A model generated the notes under the pieces. The model made no database searches, was not told where the DNA came from, and saw only the letters and a program-made list of their open reading frames with translations. A DNA stretch of 64,000 nt from Pseudomonas peli (GTDB lineage: Bacteria; Pseudomonadota; Gammaproteobacteria; Pseudomonadales; Pseudomonadaceae), in the NCBI RefSeq assembly GCF_900099645.1, contig NZ_FMTL01000003.1, positions 372,001 through 436,000 of the forward strand, read 5' to 3'. This document shows positions 27,081 through 35,528 of the stretch, piece by piece. The position numbers were made by a program, and so were the translations under genes. Numbering within the stretch: the first letter of the stretch is position 1; each line of letters begins with the position of its first letter.

Positions 27081-28670
27081 CTATCGGCGCAGCACCAGAT
27101 AGAGGCCGCCCGCCAGCATTAGCCAGCTCGGCCAGGCGATCAGGCTCAGCGCCAGGCCCTGAGAAGCAGCTCCGCCGATCAGCGCTGCGCCGAGCAAGCG
27201 TGCAGGCCATTGGCGGCCCGCCACGGGTTGTTCCTGGTGGCTGACCGGTTGCTGATTGAGGCGTTCCAGGGTTTCACGGGCAATTTGCGACAGGTGCGGC
27301 ACCTGCTCGGCCTGCAGTTGCAGGTTGCGCAGCAGCTGCAGCGGGCTGATGCGCTCACGCATCCAGCGCTCAAGGAAGGGCTGTGCGGTGCTCCACAGGT
27401 CCAGATCGGGATAGAGCTGGCGGCCCAGGCCTTCGATGTTGAGCAGGGTTTTCTGCAGCAGCACCAGCTGCGGTTGCACTTCCATATTGAATCGGCGCGC
27501 GGTCTGGAACAGGCGCAGCAGCACCTGACCGAAGGAGATGTCCTTCAGTGGTTTTTCGAAGATCGGCTCGCAGACGGTACGGATTGCCGCCTCGAAATCA
27601 TTGATCTTGGTTTCCGCCGGCACCCAGCCGGAATCGATATGCAGCTGTGCCACGCGACGGTAATCGCGCTTGAAGAAGGCGATCAGGTTGCGCGCCAGGT
27701 AGTCCTGATCTTCAGCGGTGAGGCTGCCGATGATGCCGCAGTCGATCGCGATGTATTGCGGGTTCCATGGCGTGCGCGTGCTGACGAAGATGTTGCCGGG
27801 GTGCATGTCGGCATGGAAGAAACTGTCGCGGAACACCTGGGTGAAGAAAATCTCCACGCCGCGTTCGGCTAGCAGTTTCATATCGGTGCGCTGATCGGCC
27901 AGGGTTTCCAGGTCGGTAACCTGAATGCCGTAGATGCGCTCCATGACCAGCACCTTCGGCCGGCAATAGTCCCAGTACACCTGCGGCACATAGAGCAGCG
28001 GCGAGCCTTCGAAGTTGCGCCGCAGCTGGCTGGCGTTGGCCGCTTCGCGCAGCAGGTCGAGTTCGTCGTAAATGGTCTTTTCGTAATCGCTGACCACTTC
28101 CACCGGGCGCAGACGACGCGCATCCGCGGAGGCGCGCTCGGCCACTTTGGCCAGTAGGAATAGCCAGGCGATGTCCTGCTCAATGACCGGTTTCAAGCCT
28201 GGACGGATGACTTTGACCACCACCTCTTCGCCGCTTTTCAGCTGCGCGGCATGCACCTGGGCGACCGAGGCCGATGCCAGCGGTTGCGTATCAAAGCGGG
28301 CAAACACTTCACCGACCTTTGCGCCCAATTGGGATTCGATCAGTGCCAGCGCTTTGGCCGGGTCGAAGGGCGGTACCTGATCCTGCAGCTTGGCCAGCTC
28401 GTCAGCGATATCAGTGGGCAACAGGTCGCGGCGGGTGGAAAGCAGTTGGCCGAACTTGATAAAGATCGGCCCCAGTTCTTCCAGCGCCAGACGCAGACGT
28501 GCGCCGCGCGACAGCAGCAGGTTACGGCGCGGCAGCCAGCGCCAAGGCAGCACATCGCGCAGTAAGCGAGCCCAGAAAGGCAGCGGCAGGGCGAATAACA
28601 GGTCGTCCAGCTGGTAGCGAATGACTACGCGCTGGATACGCAACAGACGACGAACGGCAAGCAGCTTCAT
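27081..28670 (-). CDS. ubiB: UbiB, atypical kinase-like ubiquinone biosynthesis protein
   Basis: ADCK-family protein of 529 residues required for ubiquinone synthesis in aerobes. The KxGQ region reads [17 protein letters not shown] near residue 75. The Ala-rich loop [12 protein letters not shown] replaces the protein-kinase P-loop. [10 protein letters not shown] and [10 protein letters not shown] carry the HxD-like and DFG-like residues. Two transmembrane helices at the C-terminus anchor it in the inner membrane. It overlaps ubiJ by 4 nt in the ubiE-ubiJ-ubiB operon. Confidence 0.96.
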   Translation of the reverse strand: MKLLAVRRLLRIQRVVIRYQLDDLLFALPLPFWARLLRDVLPWRWLPRRNLLLSRGARLRLALEELGPIFIKFGQLLSTRRDLLPTDIADELAKLQDQVPPFDPAKALALIESQLGAKVGEVFARFDTQPLASASVAQVHAAQLKSGEEVVVKVIRPGLKPVIEQDIAWLFLLAKVAERASADARRLRPVEVVSDYEKTIYDELDLLREAANASQLRRNFEGSPLLYVPQVYWDYCRPKVLVMERIYGIQVTDLETLADQRTDMKLLAERGVEIFFTQVFRDSFFHADMHPGNIFVSTRTPWNPQYIAIDCGIIGSLTAEDQDYLARNLIAFFKRDYRRVAQLHIDSGWVPAETKINDFEAAIRTVCEPIFEKPLKDISFGQVLLRLFQTARRFNMEVQPQLVLLQKTLLNIEGLGRQLYPDLDLWSTAQPFLERWMRERISPLQLLRNLQLQAEQVPHLSQIARETLERLNQQPVSHQEQPVAGRQWPARLLGAALIGGAASQGLALSLIAWPSWLMLAGGLYLVLRR

Positions 28671-29284
28671 GCGATGGGCTTATGGCGTTGGGCGAGGCGC
28701 TCGATGCGCGCGTCGAGTCGGTCGAGGGATAGCTTGAGGTGGTCCAGTTCGGCGAAGCGCGCATCGGCTTCGCGCTGGCCGACCAGGCTGCGGGATTCTT
28801 CACTGAGGTAATCGGCCAGGTTCAGGCGCAGGCTGTCGAGCGCCTGGCTGCTCCAGTTCATCCGGCTGCGCAGATGGCCACCGAGCAGCTGGCTGCCGAC
28901 TGGGCCGAGCCAGCGCGACAGTTCGTACTCCCAGTCCAGCTCAAGGTCCTGAAGGATGCCGGCCAGCTCCAGCAGGGCGGCGCTGTCGCCATCCAGGCTG
29001 ACGTCCGGGCTATGCAGGATGCTGGTCTTGTCGCGGCTCACGGCCAGGCGCAACAGGCTGGCGGCGGGGGCGCGCAAGTGACAATCAGCATCGCCGGCCC
29101 ATTGCGCGGCCAGTTGCATGCCGTTGGCGCTAGGCAGAATAAACAGCTTCAGATTTGGCGCGGCGCACTCCACGGCAATCACCCGGCCGCTTAAGCGCGC
29201 CAGGCGCGGCAGCGCGGTGCTGTCCATGGCCAGCACGCGATTGAGGCCGATTTCGACGCCGGCCAGCAGCCCGGTCAGCAGCAT
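28667..29284 (-). CDS. ubiJ: UbiJ, ubiquinone biosynthesis accessory factor
   Basis: SCP2-domain protein of 205 residues. The N-terminal half has the SCP2 pattern for binding a lipid intermediate ([19 protein letters not shown]). The C-terminus is a predicted coiled coil ([29 protein letters not shown]). UbiJ with UbiK scaffolds the Ubi enzyme complex. It is located between ubiE and ubiB, overlapping ubiB by 4 nt and ubiE by 1 nt, the conserved gammaproteobacterial order. Confidence 0.93.
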   Translation of the reverse strand: MLLTGLLAGVEIGLNRVLAMDSTALPRLARLSGRVIAVECAAPNLKLFILPSANGMQLAAQWAGDADCHLRAPAASLLRLAVSRDKTSILHSPDVSLDGDSAALLELAGILQDLELDWEYELSRWLGPVGSQLLGGHLRSRMNWSSQALDSLRLNLADYLSEESRSLVGQREADARFAELDHLKLSLDRLDARIERLAQRHKPIA

Positions 29285-30054
29285 TAGGGCTTGATGCCGC
29301 GGTGCAGGGCGACGATGCCGCCGGTCATATTGTGGAAGGTCACGCGCTCGAAACCAGCTTCAACCATCATCGCCTTGAGGGTGTCCTGATCCGGGTGCAT
29401 ACGGATCGACTCGGCCAGGTAGCGGTAGCTTTCGGCGTCGTTGGTGATCAGTTTGCCGGCCAGCGGCATGAATTTGAACGAGTAGGCGTCGTAGAACTTC
29501 GACAGCAGCGGACTGGACGGCTTGGAGAACTCCAGGATCAGCAGGCGACCGCCCGGCTTGAGCACGCGCAGCATCGAACGGATGGCGTCTTCTTTGTGCG
29601 TCACGTTGCGCAGGCCGAAGGCGATGGTCACCACGTCGAAATGGTTGTCCGGGAACGGCAGCTTCTCCGCATCGGCCTGGACGAAGCTGACGTTGCCGGC
29701 CACGCCCTTATCGAGCAGGCGATCACGGCCGACGCGCAGCATCGATTCGTTGATGTCGGCCAACACCACTTCGCCAGTCGGACCGACCAGGCTGGAAAAC
29801 TTGCGGGTCAGATCGCCCGTGCCGCCAGCAATATCCAGCACCCGATTGCCGCTGCGCACGCCAGACAGTTCGATGGTGAAGCGCTTCCACAAGCGGTGCA
29901 TGCCGCCAGACAGCACGTCGTTCATCAGGTCGTACTTGGCCGCGACCGAGTGAAAGACTTCGGCGACTTTTTCCGCCTTCTGGCTTTCCGGCACGCTCTG
30001 GAAACCGAAGTGCGTGGTGGGTTCGCTGTCGCTGCTCTTGCGCGGATCGTTCAT
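29284..30054 (-). CDS. ubiE: UbiE, C-methyltransferase of ubiquinone/menaquinone synthesis
   Basis: Class I SAM-dependent methyltransferase of 256 residues. [15 protein letters not shown] is the SAM motif I near residue 74. [14 protein letters not shown] and [12 protein letters not shown] are UbiE signature blocks. It methylates the demethoxyquinol intermediate in ubiquinone synthesis. The N-terminus has a 25-residue Ser-rich extension. It is the first gene of ubiE-ubiJ-ubiB and is divergent from the PHA-system gene with about 205 nt between starts. Confidence 0.97.
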   Translation of the reverse strand: MNDPRKSSDSEPTTHFGFQSVPESQKAEKVAEVFHSVAAKYDLMNDVLSGGMHRLWKRFTIELSGVRSGNRVLDIAGGTGDLTRKFSSLVGPTGEVVLADINESMLRVGRDRLLDKGVAGNVSFVQADAEKLPFPDNHFDVVTIAFGLRNVTHKEDAIRSMLRVLKPGGRLLILEFSKPSSPLLSKFYDAYSFKFMPLAGKLITNDAESYRYLAESIRMHPDQDTLKAMMVEAGFERVTFHNMTGGIVALHRGIKP

Positions 30055-30259
30055 CGTGGCCTTTCCTAAAACACAGAGGCTGCATCTAAAGTGGCGGTCA
30101 TTCTAAACCCAAAAAGCCCCGCTGGGTTTGGGCCGTGCGGCGGCGAACAACAAAGTTCTGCAACGGACTGAGCGCTGACGTCGTGTGCAGCTTGCGGTCT
30201 GTAGCCTTGCTATAGTCGCAGCGACGTAAGGTCGCAGTTAACGGGCGAGGAGAAATGCC

Positions 30260-30538
30260 ATGGCCAAAATCACCGTAGAACGTCCCCACACCCTGGGGCG
30301 CGAAGTCGCCCGGGAAAAAGCCGAGCAACTGGCCGAGCGCCTGGCTCGCGAATACGATGTGCGTTACCGCTGGAATGGCGACACGCTGGAGTTCAAGCGC
30401 AGCGGCGCGGATGGGCGTATTGAGGTGCATGACCACAGTGTGCGCGTACAGCTCAGCCTGGGGCTGTTGCTGTCGGCGATGAGCGGCAGCATCAAACGCG
30501 AGATCGAAGAGGTGCTGGACAAGAATCTGCAGGCCTGA
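30260..30538 (+). CDS. Polyhydroxyalkanoic acid system family protein
   Basis: Small basic protein of 92 residues: ITVERPHTLGREVAREKAEQLAERLAREYDVRYRWNGD is the conserved block of the PHA-system (PHA_gran_rgn) family. A GAGGAG ribosome binding site lies 7 nt before ATG 30260. It stands next to phaI/phaF, as in other pseudomonads. The family is thought to associate with PHA granules or their regulation, but its activity is unproven. Confidence 0.85.
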   Translation: MAKITVERPHTLGREVAREKAEQLAERLAREYDVRYRWNGDTLEFKRSGADGRIEVHDHSVRVQLSLGLLLSAMSGSIKREIEEVLDKNLQA

Positions 30539-30587
30539 GGTTTACGGCCGTTGCTGCTCTCTTGTTGAGCATGGCTCCTGCAATTTT

Positions 30588-30606
30588 CCGCATGCTTAGT
30601 ATGCGG
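30588..30606. promoter_or_regulatory. Palindrome upstream of phaI, proposed PhaD operator
   Basis: CCGCAT-GCTTAGT-ATGCGG, a 6-bp perfect inverted repeat with a 7-bp centre, 80 nt upstream of the phaI start. A 15-bp core (GCATG.T.AGTATGC) recurs with two mismatches upstream of phaC1 at 37418-37432. PhaD is known in P. putida to act at exactly these two promoters. Confidence 0.6.
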
Positions 30607-30686
30607 TTTCTAATTTTCATCGATACCGTGCACCTAAGCCTGCATTCCGTGGGCGTTTCCTCGAAACACTTAGAGTGAGGTGCACC

Positions 30687-31127
30687 ATGTCGAAAGTTGC
30701 CGTTAAAAAGAAAGCCGTCGTTGAAGAAACCAGCACTGTGCTGAGCGACGCGAAAGTTTACGCCCGCAAAATCTGGCTGGCAGGTCTGGGCGCATACGCC
30801 AAAGCCGGTCAAGAAGGTTCCGAGTACTTCAAAGAACTCGTGAAAAGCGGCGAAGGCGTTGAAAAACAAGGCAAAAAACTGGTCAACGAACAAGTTGAAG
30901 CCGCCAACAGCCAGATCGACAGCGTTAAGACCACTGTCACCAGCAATGTCAGCAGCGTGAAAGGCAAGTTCGAAGTACAGCTCGACAAAATCGAGAAGGC
31001 CTTCGATAACCGTGTTGCCAGCGCCCTGAATCGCATGGGTATCCCGTCCAAGCAGGATGTTGAAGTACTGTCTGCTAAGCTGGATGAGCTGAGCGCGTTG
31101 CTCGAGCACGTCGCGCGTACCAAGTAA
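30687..31127 (+). CDS. phaI: Phasin PhaI, PHA granule-associated protein
   Basis: Granule-surface phasin of 146 residues. It is a Lys/Ala-rich protein with the phasin block KIWLAGLGAYAKAGQEGSEYFKELVKSGE, then a long amphipathic helix and a C-terminal coiled-coil segment (QDVEVLSAKLDELSALLEHV). GAGG precedes ATG 30687, which is preferred over the in-frame ATG at 30675. The next gene, phaF, starts 10 nt after the stop and shares its N-terminal two thirds, so the pair arose by duplication. It coats and stabilises mcl-PHA granules. Confidence 0.93.
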   Translation: MSKVAVKKKAVVEETSTVLSDAKVYARKIWLAGLGAYAKAGQEGSEYFKELVKSGEGVEKQGKKLVNEQVEAANSQIDSVKTTVTSNVSSVKGKFEVQLDKIEKAFDNRVASALNRMGIPSKQDVEVLSAKLDELSALLEHVARTK

Positions 31128-31137
31128 GGAGAGCAGG

Positions 31138-31872
31138 ATGGCTGTCAAAAAGAAAACCGAAAAGCAAACCACTTCCTGGATTGGCGAAGTAGAAAAATAC
31201 TCGCGTCAAATCTGGCTGGCTGGTTTGGGTGCCTACTCCAAGGTCAGCAAGGACGGCAACAAGCTGTTCGACACGCTGGTCAAGGATGGCGAAAAAGCTG
31301 AGAAGCAAGCCAAGACCGAAGTCGACAAGCAAGTTGGCGCAGTGAAGACCACTGTGGGTTCGAAAGTGGACACTGCCAAATCGAAAGTTGATGAGGTCAA
31401 AGACAAGGCTATTGGCAAGTGGGGCGAGCTGGAAGAAGCCTTCGACAAGCGTCTGAACAATGCCATTTCGCGTCTCGGTGTTCCGAGCCGCAATGAAGTG
31501 AAAGCGCTCAACGCCAAAGTTGAAAGCCTGACCAAGCAGATCGAGCAACTGACCGGTGTTTCGGTCAAGTCGGTCAAGCCTGCTGTGAAGAAAGTAGCGG
31601 CCAAACCAGCTGCTAAGCCAGCAGCCAAGCCGGCCGCTAAAGCAGCCGCCAAGCCAGCGGCTAAACCGGCCGTCAAGGCTGCAGCCAAACCAGCGGCTAA
31701 ACCTGCTGCCAAAGCTGCTGCTAAGCCAGCCGCCAAGCCAGCGGCTAAACCCGCTGCCAAGGCACCAGCCAAGCCGGTCGCCGCGAAGCCCGCTGTTGCT
31801 CCGGCCGCCGCTGCTGCACCTGCACCGGCCGCTGCACCTGCTGCACCTGTAACACCTGCCGCCCAGTCGTAA
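31138..31872 (+). CDS. phaF: Phasin PhaF with histone-like AAKPA-repeat tail
   Basis: Phasin of 244 residues. Residues 1-140 are a phasin domain like PhaI (IWLAGLGAYSKVSKDGNKLFD) ending in a coiled coil. Residues 145-225 or so are tandem AAKPA/AKPAA repeats, a histone H1-like DNA-binding tail, followed by an Ala/Pro-rich end. In P. putida PhaF tethers granules to the nucleoid so that they segregate evenly. An AGGAG ribosome binding site precedes the start. The repeats also make low-complexity DNA (31590-31790) that could vary in copy number between strains. Confidence 0.95.
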   Translation: MAVKKKTEKQTTSWIGEVEKYSRQIWLAGLGAYSKVSKDGNKLFDTLVKDGEKAEKQAKTEVDKQVGAVKTTVGSKVDTAKSKVDEVKDKAIGKWGELEEAFDKRLNNAISRLGVPSRNEVKALNAKVESLTKQIEQLTGVSVKSVKPAVKKVAAKPAAKPAAKPAAKAAAKPAAKPAVKAAAKPAAKPAAKAAAKPAAKPAAKPAAKAPAKPVAAKPAVAPAAAAAPAPAAAPAAPVTPAAQS

Positions 31873-31886
31873 GACGCGCAGCAGTC

Positions 31887-31923
31887 AACGCAAACGCCCG
31901 GCCTCGTGCCGGGCGTTTGCGTT
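31887..31923. terminator. Strong terminator after phaF
   Basis: Perfect 16-bp stem (left arm 31887-31902, right arm 31908-31923) with a 5-nt loop, followed by TTATG. It lies between the convergent phaF and phaD genes and can stop transcription from both sides. Confidence 0.88.
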
Positions 31924-31935
31924 TATGCATTCGCG

Positions 31936-32550
31936 TTAATCTTCTAGGTAGCGCTGCGCCAGGTGTTCGGCGGCGTAGCGTGACTCTTCAGCCAGGTGTG
32001 GAGCCACCAGCATCATCACCTGATACACCACCAGGCGACTCTCGCCTTCGCGACCGATGATGCGTTGGTAGTCCAGGGAAAACAGCAGGGTCAGGGTGAT
32101 TTGCTCGACCAATTGGCCCAGTGACTGGGTATCGCTTTGCAGCTGGCCATCAAGTTGCAGTTGGGCGAGCAGTTCGGCCAGCGCGCGTTTCAGGTTGTTG
32201 AGCCAGTGCCGCATGCCGCGTTCCAGTTTTGGCAGACGGCTGGTCAGGTTGGACAGGTCCTGGAACAGGAAGCGGTAGTGCGCCAGACGTTCGACAATCA
32301 GGTGCAGAAACAGCCAATAGTCTTCCATATCCAGCTGCACGTCTTCGGGCGGTGAAAGCAACGGCGCGAGTTCGGCCTGAAAGCGCTCGAACAGACCGAG
32401 GATCAGCGGTTCTTTGCCATGGAAGTGGTAGTAGAGGTTGCCCGGGCTGATGCCCAGTTCGTTGGCGATTTCCAGGGTGGAGACATTCGGCTCGCCCTTC
32501 TGGTTGAACAGCAGCAGGGCACATTCAAGGATTCTGTCGCGGGTTTTCAT
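31936..32550 (-). CDS. phaD: PhaD, TetR-family regulator of PHA genes
   Basis: TetR-type regulator of 204 residues. The N-terminal helix-turn-helix reads VSTLEIANELGISPGNLYYHFHGKEPLI (about residues 24-50), and the rest is the helical ligand domain. In P. putida PhaD activates phaC1 and phaI transcription in response to a fatty acid-derived signal. It is the last gene of phaC1-phaZ-phaC2-phaD, 87 nt after phaC2. Two matching palindromes in this window, at 30588 and 37417, are good candidates for its targets. Confidence 0.93.
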   Translation of the reverse strand: MKTRDRILECALLLFNQKGEPNVSTLEIANELGISPGNLYYHFHGKEPLILGLFERFQAELAPLLSPPEDVQLDMEDYWLFLHLIVERLAHYRFLFQDLSNLTSRLPKLERGMRHWLNNLKRALAELLAQLQLDGQLQSDTQSLGQLVEQITLTLLFSLDYQRIIGREGESRLVVYQVMMLVAPHLAEESRYAAEHLAQRYLED

Positions 32551-32637
32551 CCGGTCTTCTTATTCTGGCCGCGGGAAGGCTGACGATACCTGGCCGCATG
32601 GGTTTGCGGCCAGTCTGATCAGGCATGTTTGGGTGGT

Positions 32638-34320
32638 TTAGCGCACATGCACATAGGTGCCGGGCGCAGCTTCCATGGCTGGGTAGTGCTGGTTACCAAG
32701 CGCCATCAGGGTGTCCTGTTGTTCACCCGAACGCTCTTGCATCCAGTTCAGCCACACCGGCCACCAACTGCCTTGCACGTGCTCGGCATCGTGGTACCAG
32801 GCGCGTGGGTCACCAGTGAGCTTGGGGTTCTCCAGGTAATTGGACTTCGGATTACCCGGTGGGTTGAGAATGCTCTGGATATGCCCGCTGTTGGACAGAA
32901 TAAAGCGCCGATCACCGCCCAGCAGCAGCGTCGAGCGGTACACCGCATCCCAGGGGGTGATGTGGTCATTGATCCCAGCGACGCTGAAACTGTCGACCGT
33001 AACCTTCTGCAGATCGACGGGTGTACCGCAGACTTCCAGGCCGCGTGGGTGGGTCAGGGGGTTGTGCTTGAAGAAGTCGATCAGGTCGCCGTGTAAAGCA
33101 GCGGGTAGGCGGGTGTTGTCGTTGTTCCAGTAGAGAATGTCGAAGGCCGGCGGCTGCTTGCCGAGCAGGTAGTTGTTGATCCAGTAATTCCAGATCAGGT
33201 CGTTGGGGCGCATCCAGGCGAACACCCGCGCCATATCACGACCGTCTAGCACGCCCTGCTGGTAGGAGCGGCGTTTGGCGGCTTCGAGGGTCAGCTCGTC
33301 GGCAAACAGCATGGCCGGGCTGTCGATCTGGCTGTCGAGCATGCTGACCATGTAGGTGGCGCTGGCCACTTTGCGCAACTGGCGCTTGGCCTGCAGATGG
33401 CCTTGCAGTGCCGCAATGGTCAGGCCACCGGCGCAGGCGCCGAGCAGGTTAACGTCCTTGCTGCCGGTTATTTCACGGCAGGCGTCGATGGCTTTTTCCA
33501 GTGCTTCTACGTAACTCGACAGGCCCCATTCGCGGTGCCGTGGGTCGGGGTTACGCCAGCTGATGACGAAAGTTTGCAGGCCGTTCTTCAGCGCGTATTG
33601 GACGAAACTCTTTTCGCTGGAAAGGTCGAAAATATAGAACTTGTTGATTTGCGGCGGCACGATCAGCAGCGGCTTGGCGTACTGCTTTTCGCTCATCGGC
33701 TTGTACTGGATCAGCTCCAGCAGTTCACTGCGAAACACCACGGCACCGCTGGTGGTGGCCAGGTTGCGGCCGACTTCGAAGGCGTGTTTGCTGACCTGGC
33801 TGGGCATGCCGTCGTTATTGACCAAGTCATCGAACAGGTGACTCACGCCCTTGAACAGGCTGCTGCCGCCACTGTTGAACAGCTCTTTGATGACTTGCGG
33901 GTTGAGCAGGGTGTTGCTGGGCGCCAGGGCATCGCCGAGCAGGGTGGCGACAAAGCGCGCACGGGCACGGTCGTCGGTGTCCAGGTTGCTTTCGTCGATC
34001 CAGCTGTTCAACTGCTTCTGGCAGGCCAGGTAGGCTTGCAGGCTGCGGCTGTAGATCGGGTTATCACGCCAGGTCGGGTCGGCGAAACGCGGGTCCTGCG
34101 GGTTGACCTTGAACGGCTTGTCACCCAGCAGCACGCGACCGAGTTGACCGCCCAGTGCGGCGACATGGCGGGCACTGTGAATGGGTTGTTTGATCCCTTG
34201 CAGCGCCAGGCCGCGCAGGGTGGACAGCAGGTCGCGGCCGCGCAGACCGACCACTGCGTTTTGGGCATTCATCGCGCTGCTGCGTACGGGCAGGGCACGT
34301 TTGGCAGGTTGGTCTCGCAT
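32638..34320 (-). CDS. phaC2: Class II PHA synthase PhaC2
   Basis: Polymerises (R)-3-hydroxyacyl-CoA of C6-C14 into mcl-PHA. It has 560 residues, the normal length. The lipase-like box GACAGG holds the catalytic Cys. GINDHITPWDAV supplies the Asp and SNSGHIQSILNPPGNPK the His. I start at ATG 34320 (GGAG upstream) rather than at the open frame end 34365. The C-terminus AAPGTYVHVR nearly matches PhaC1, showing duplication. It lies between phaZ and phaD. Confidence 0.96.
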   Translation of the reverse strand: MRDQPAKRALPVRSSAMNAQNAVVGLRGRDLLSTLRGLALQGIKQPIHSARHVAALGGQLGRVLLGDKPFKVNPQDPRFADPTWRDNPIYSRSLQAYLACQKQLNSWIDESNLDTDDRARARFVATLLGDALAPSNTLLNPQVIKELFNSGGSSLFKGVSHLFDDLVNNDGMPSQVSKHAFEVGRNLATTSGAVVFRSELLELIQYKPMSEKQYAKPLLIVPPQINKFYIFDLSSEKSFVQYALKNGLQTFVISWRNPDPRHREWGLSSYVEALEKAIDACREITGSKDVNLLGACAGGLTIAALQGHLQAKRQLRKVASATYMVSMLDSQIDSPAMLFADELTLEAAKRRSYQQGVLDGRDMARVFAWMRPNDLIWNYWINNYLLGKQPPAFDILYWNNDNTRLPAALHGDLIDFFKHNPLTHPRGLEVCGTPVDLQKVTVDSFSVAGINDHITPWDAVYRSTLLLGGDRRFILSNSGHIQSILNPPGNPKSNYLENPKLTGDPRAWYHDAEHVQGSWWPVWLNWMQERSGEQQDTLMALGNQHYPAMEAAPGTYVHVR

Positions 34321-34453
34321 TGGGCAACACTCCGTCGTCAAACCATGAGACTTGATAAGCAGCAAGGCTTATACCAATGCGCGCGCATGGGCGTTCCAGA
34401 CTGCCGCGCGCTAATTCTCAGGTAATACAACGTGCCCGAAAGTGGGTCAAGCA

Positions 34454-34469
34454 CTGTGCTTCGGCACAG
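34454..34469. terminator. Small stable hairpin between phaZ and phaC2
   Basis: CTGTGC-TTCG-GCACAG on the + strand, a 6-bp stem with a four-base loop, inside the 192-nt phaZ-phaC2 gap. There is no T-run. It may stabilise or attenuate the phaC1-phaZ transcript rather than end it. Confidence 0.4.
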
Positions 34470-34512
34470 CCCCGGTGCGTGTTGTTGACGTGCTCGCCCA
34501 GCATGAGTGCGC

Positions 34513-35373
34513 TTAGCCGAGCGTGCGGGCTGGCGCGGGTTGTGGGTGCATGATCGCGCGCTGCCGTTCTTCCTCAAGAAACTTCATGATGATCGGCGCT
34601 ACAGCTTCGGCGCGGGTTACCAGGAACAGGTGGCCGTCGTCGATCACGTGCAGTTCCGAGTTGGGGATGCGCCAGGCCAGCAGACGCATGTTCACCAGCG
34701 GGATGAGCGGGTCATCATCGCCGGCCATCACCAGCGTCGGTTGGCGAATCTTGTGCAGCCAGTGGATGCTGGTCCAGCCGAGGCCGGCGAACAGCTGCCA
34801 GTAGTAGCCCATCTTGCCGCCCGAACGGACTTTACTGGCATGCGCCAGGGCCAGTTTCGGGTCGCGGCGGAATGCGCCGCCGTAGATTTCCGGGGCAATC
34901 TGCACGCCGTAGGACGGTTGCACATAACGCCGCGGGCTGGCCATGCACCAGAGCACCTTGGGTTTGCCAGGCACCATCACCGCGCCGGCTGAGGTGGCGG
35001 CGAGGATCAGCTTCTTGCAGCGCTCGGGGTAATCATGGGCAAACTGCTGCGCCAGGGCTCCGCCCCATGACACGCCAATCGCATTGACCTGACCGTAGTC
35101 GAGGTAATCGAGCATGCGTGCGGCCAGTTTGGCCAGGCCAGGGAAGCGGTAGGGTGTGCTGGGCGTGGAGGAGCCGCCGACACCGGGTACGTCGAAGGCG
35201 ATGACCTCCAGGCCGGGGTCCAGGGCGCGCACGAACGGCATGACCAGCTCCAGGTTGGCGCCGATGCCGTTAAAGATCAGCAGCGGAGTCATCTCGCCGT
35301 TACCGGGGCGAACCGCGGTGCGGATGGTCTGGCCGTCCAGTTCAATGGTGCGGAATACGAAAGGTAGCGACAT
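34513..35373 (-). CDS. phaZ: Intracellular mcl-PHA depolymerase PhaZ
   Basis: Serine hydrolase of 286 residues that degrades stored PHA. The lipase box is GVSWGGALAQ, the Asp is in AGDDDPLIP and the His in IDDGHLFLV. No signal peptide, as expected for a granule enzyme. ATG 35373 (MSLPFVFRTI) is the family start; the frame to 35391 adds six unlikely residues. It is placed between the two synthase genes, so synthesis and breakdown are made from the same transcript. Confidence 0.96.
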   Translation of the reverse strand: MSLPFVFRTIELDGQTIRTAVRPGNGEMTPLLIFNGIGANLELVMPFVRALDPGLEVIAFDVPGVGGSSTPSTPYRFPGLAKLAARMLDYLDYGQVNAIGVSWGGALAQQFAHDYPERCKKLILAATSAGAVMVPGKPKVLWCMASPRRYVQPSYGVQIAPEIYGGAFRRDPKLALAHASKVRSGGKMGYYWQLFAGLGWTSIHWLHKIRQPTLVMAGDDDPLIPLVNMRLLAWRIPNSELHVIDDGHLFLVTRAEAVAPIIMKFLEEERQRAIMHPQPAPARTLG

Positions 35374-35528
35374 GCGCAAAAGCCCTATCAATTAAAACGC
35401 TGGATCAGACCCTCCGGGTCTTTTCCAGAAATACCAGGGCTAAGCCTGGTTCGCCTCACCCGCGCCAATCAGCGGGTGGGCGAGCGACACCTCCAGTGCC
35501 GCGGGCAGTATGCGCAGTGCGCAGGTGA

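Noticed and set aside
31590..31790. Tandem repeats that might be a CRISPR or satellite
   Set aside because: They are in-frame Ala/Lys/Pro codons of phaF, not spaced repeats.
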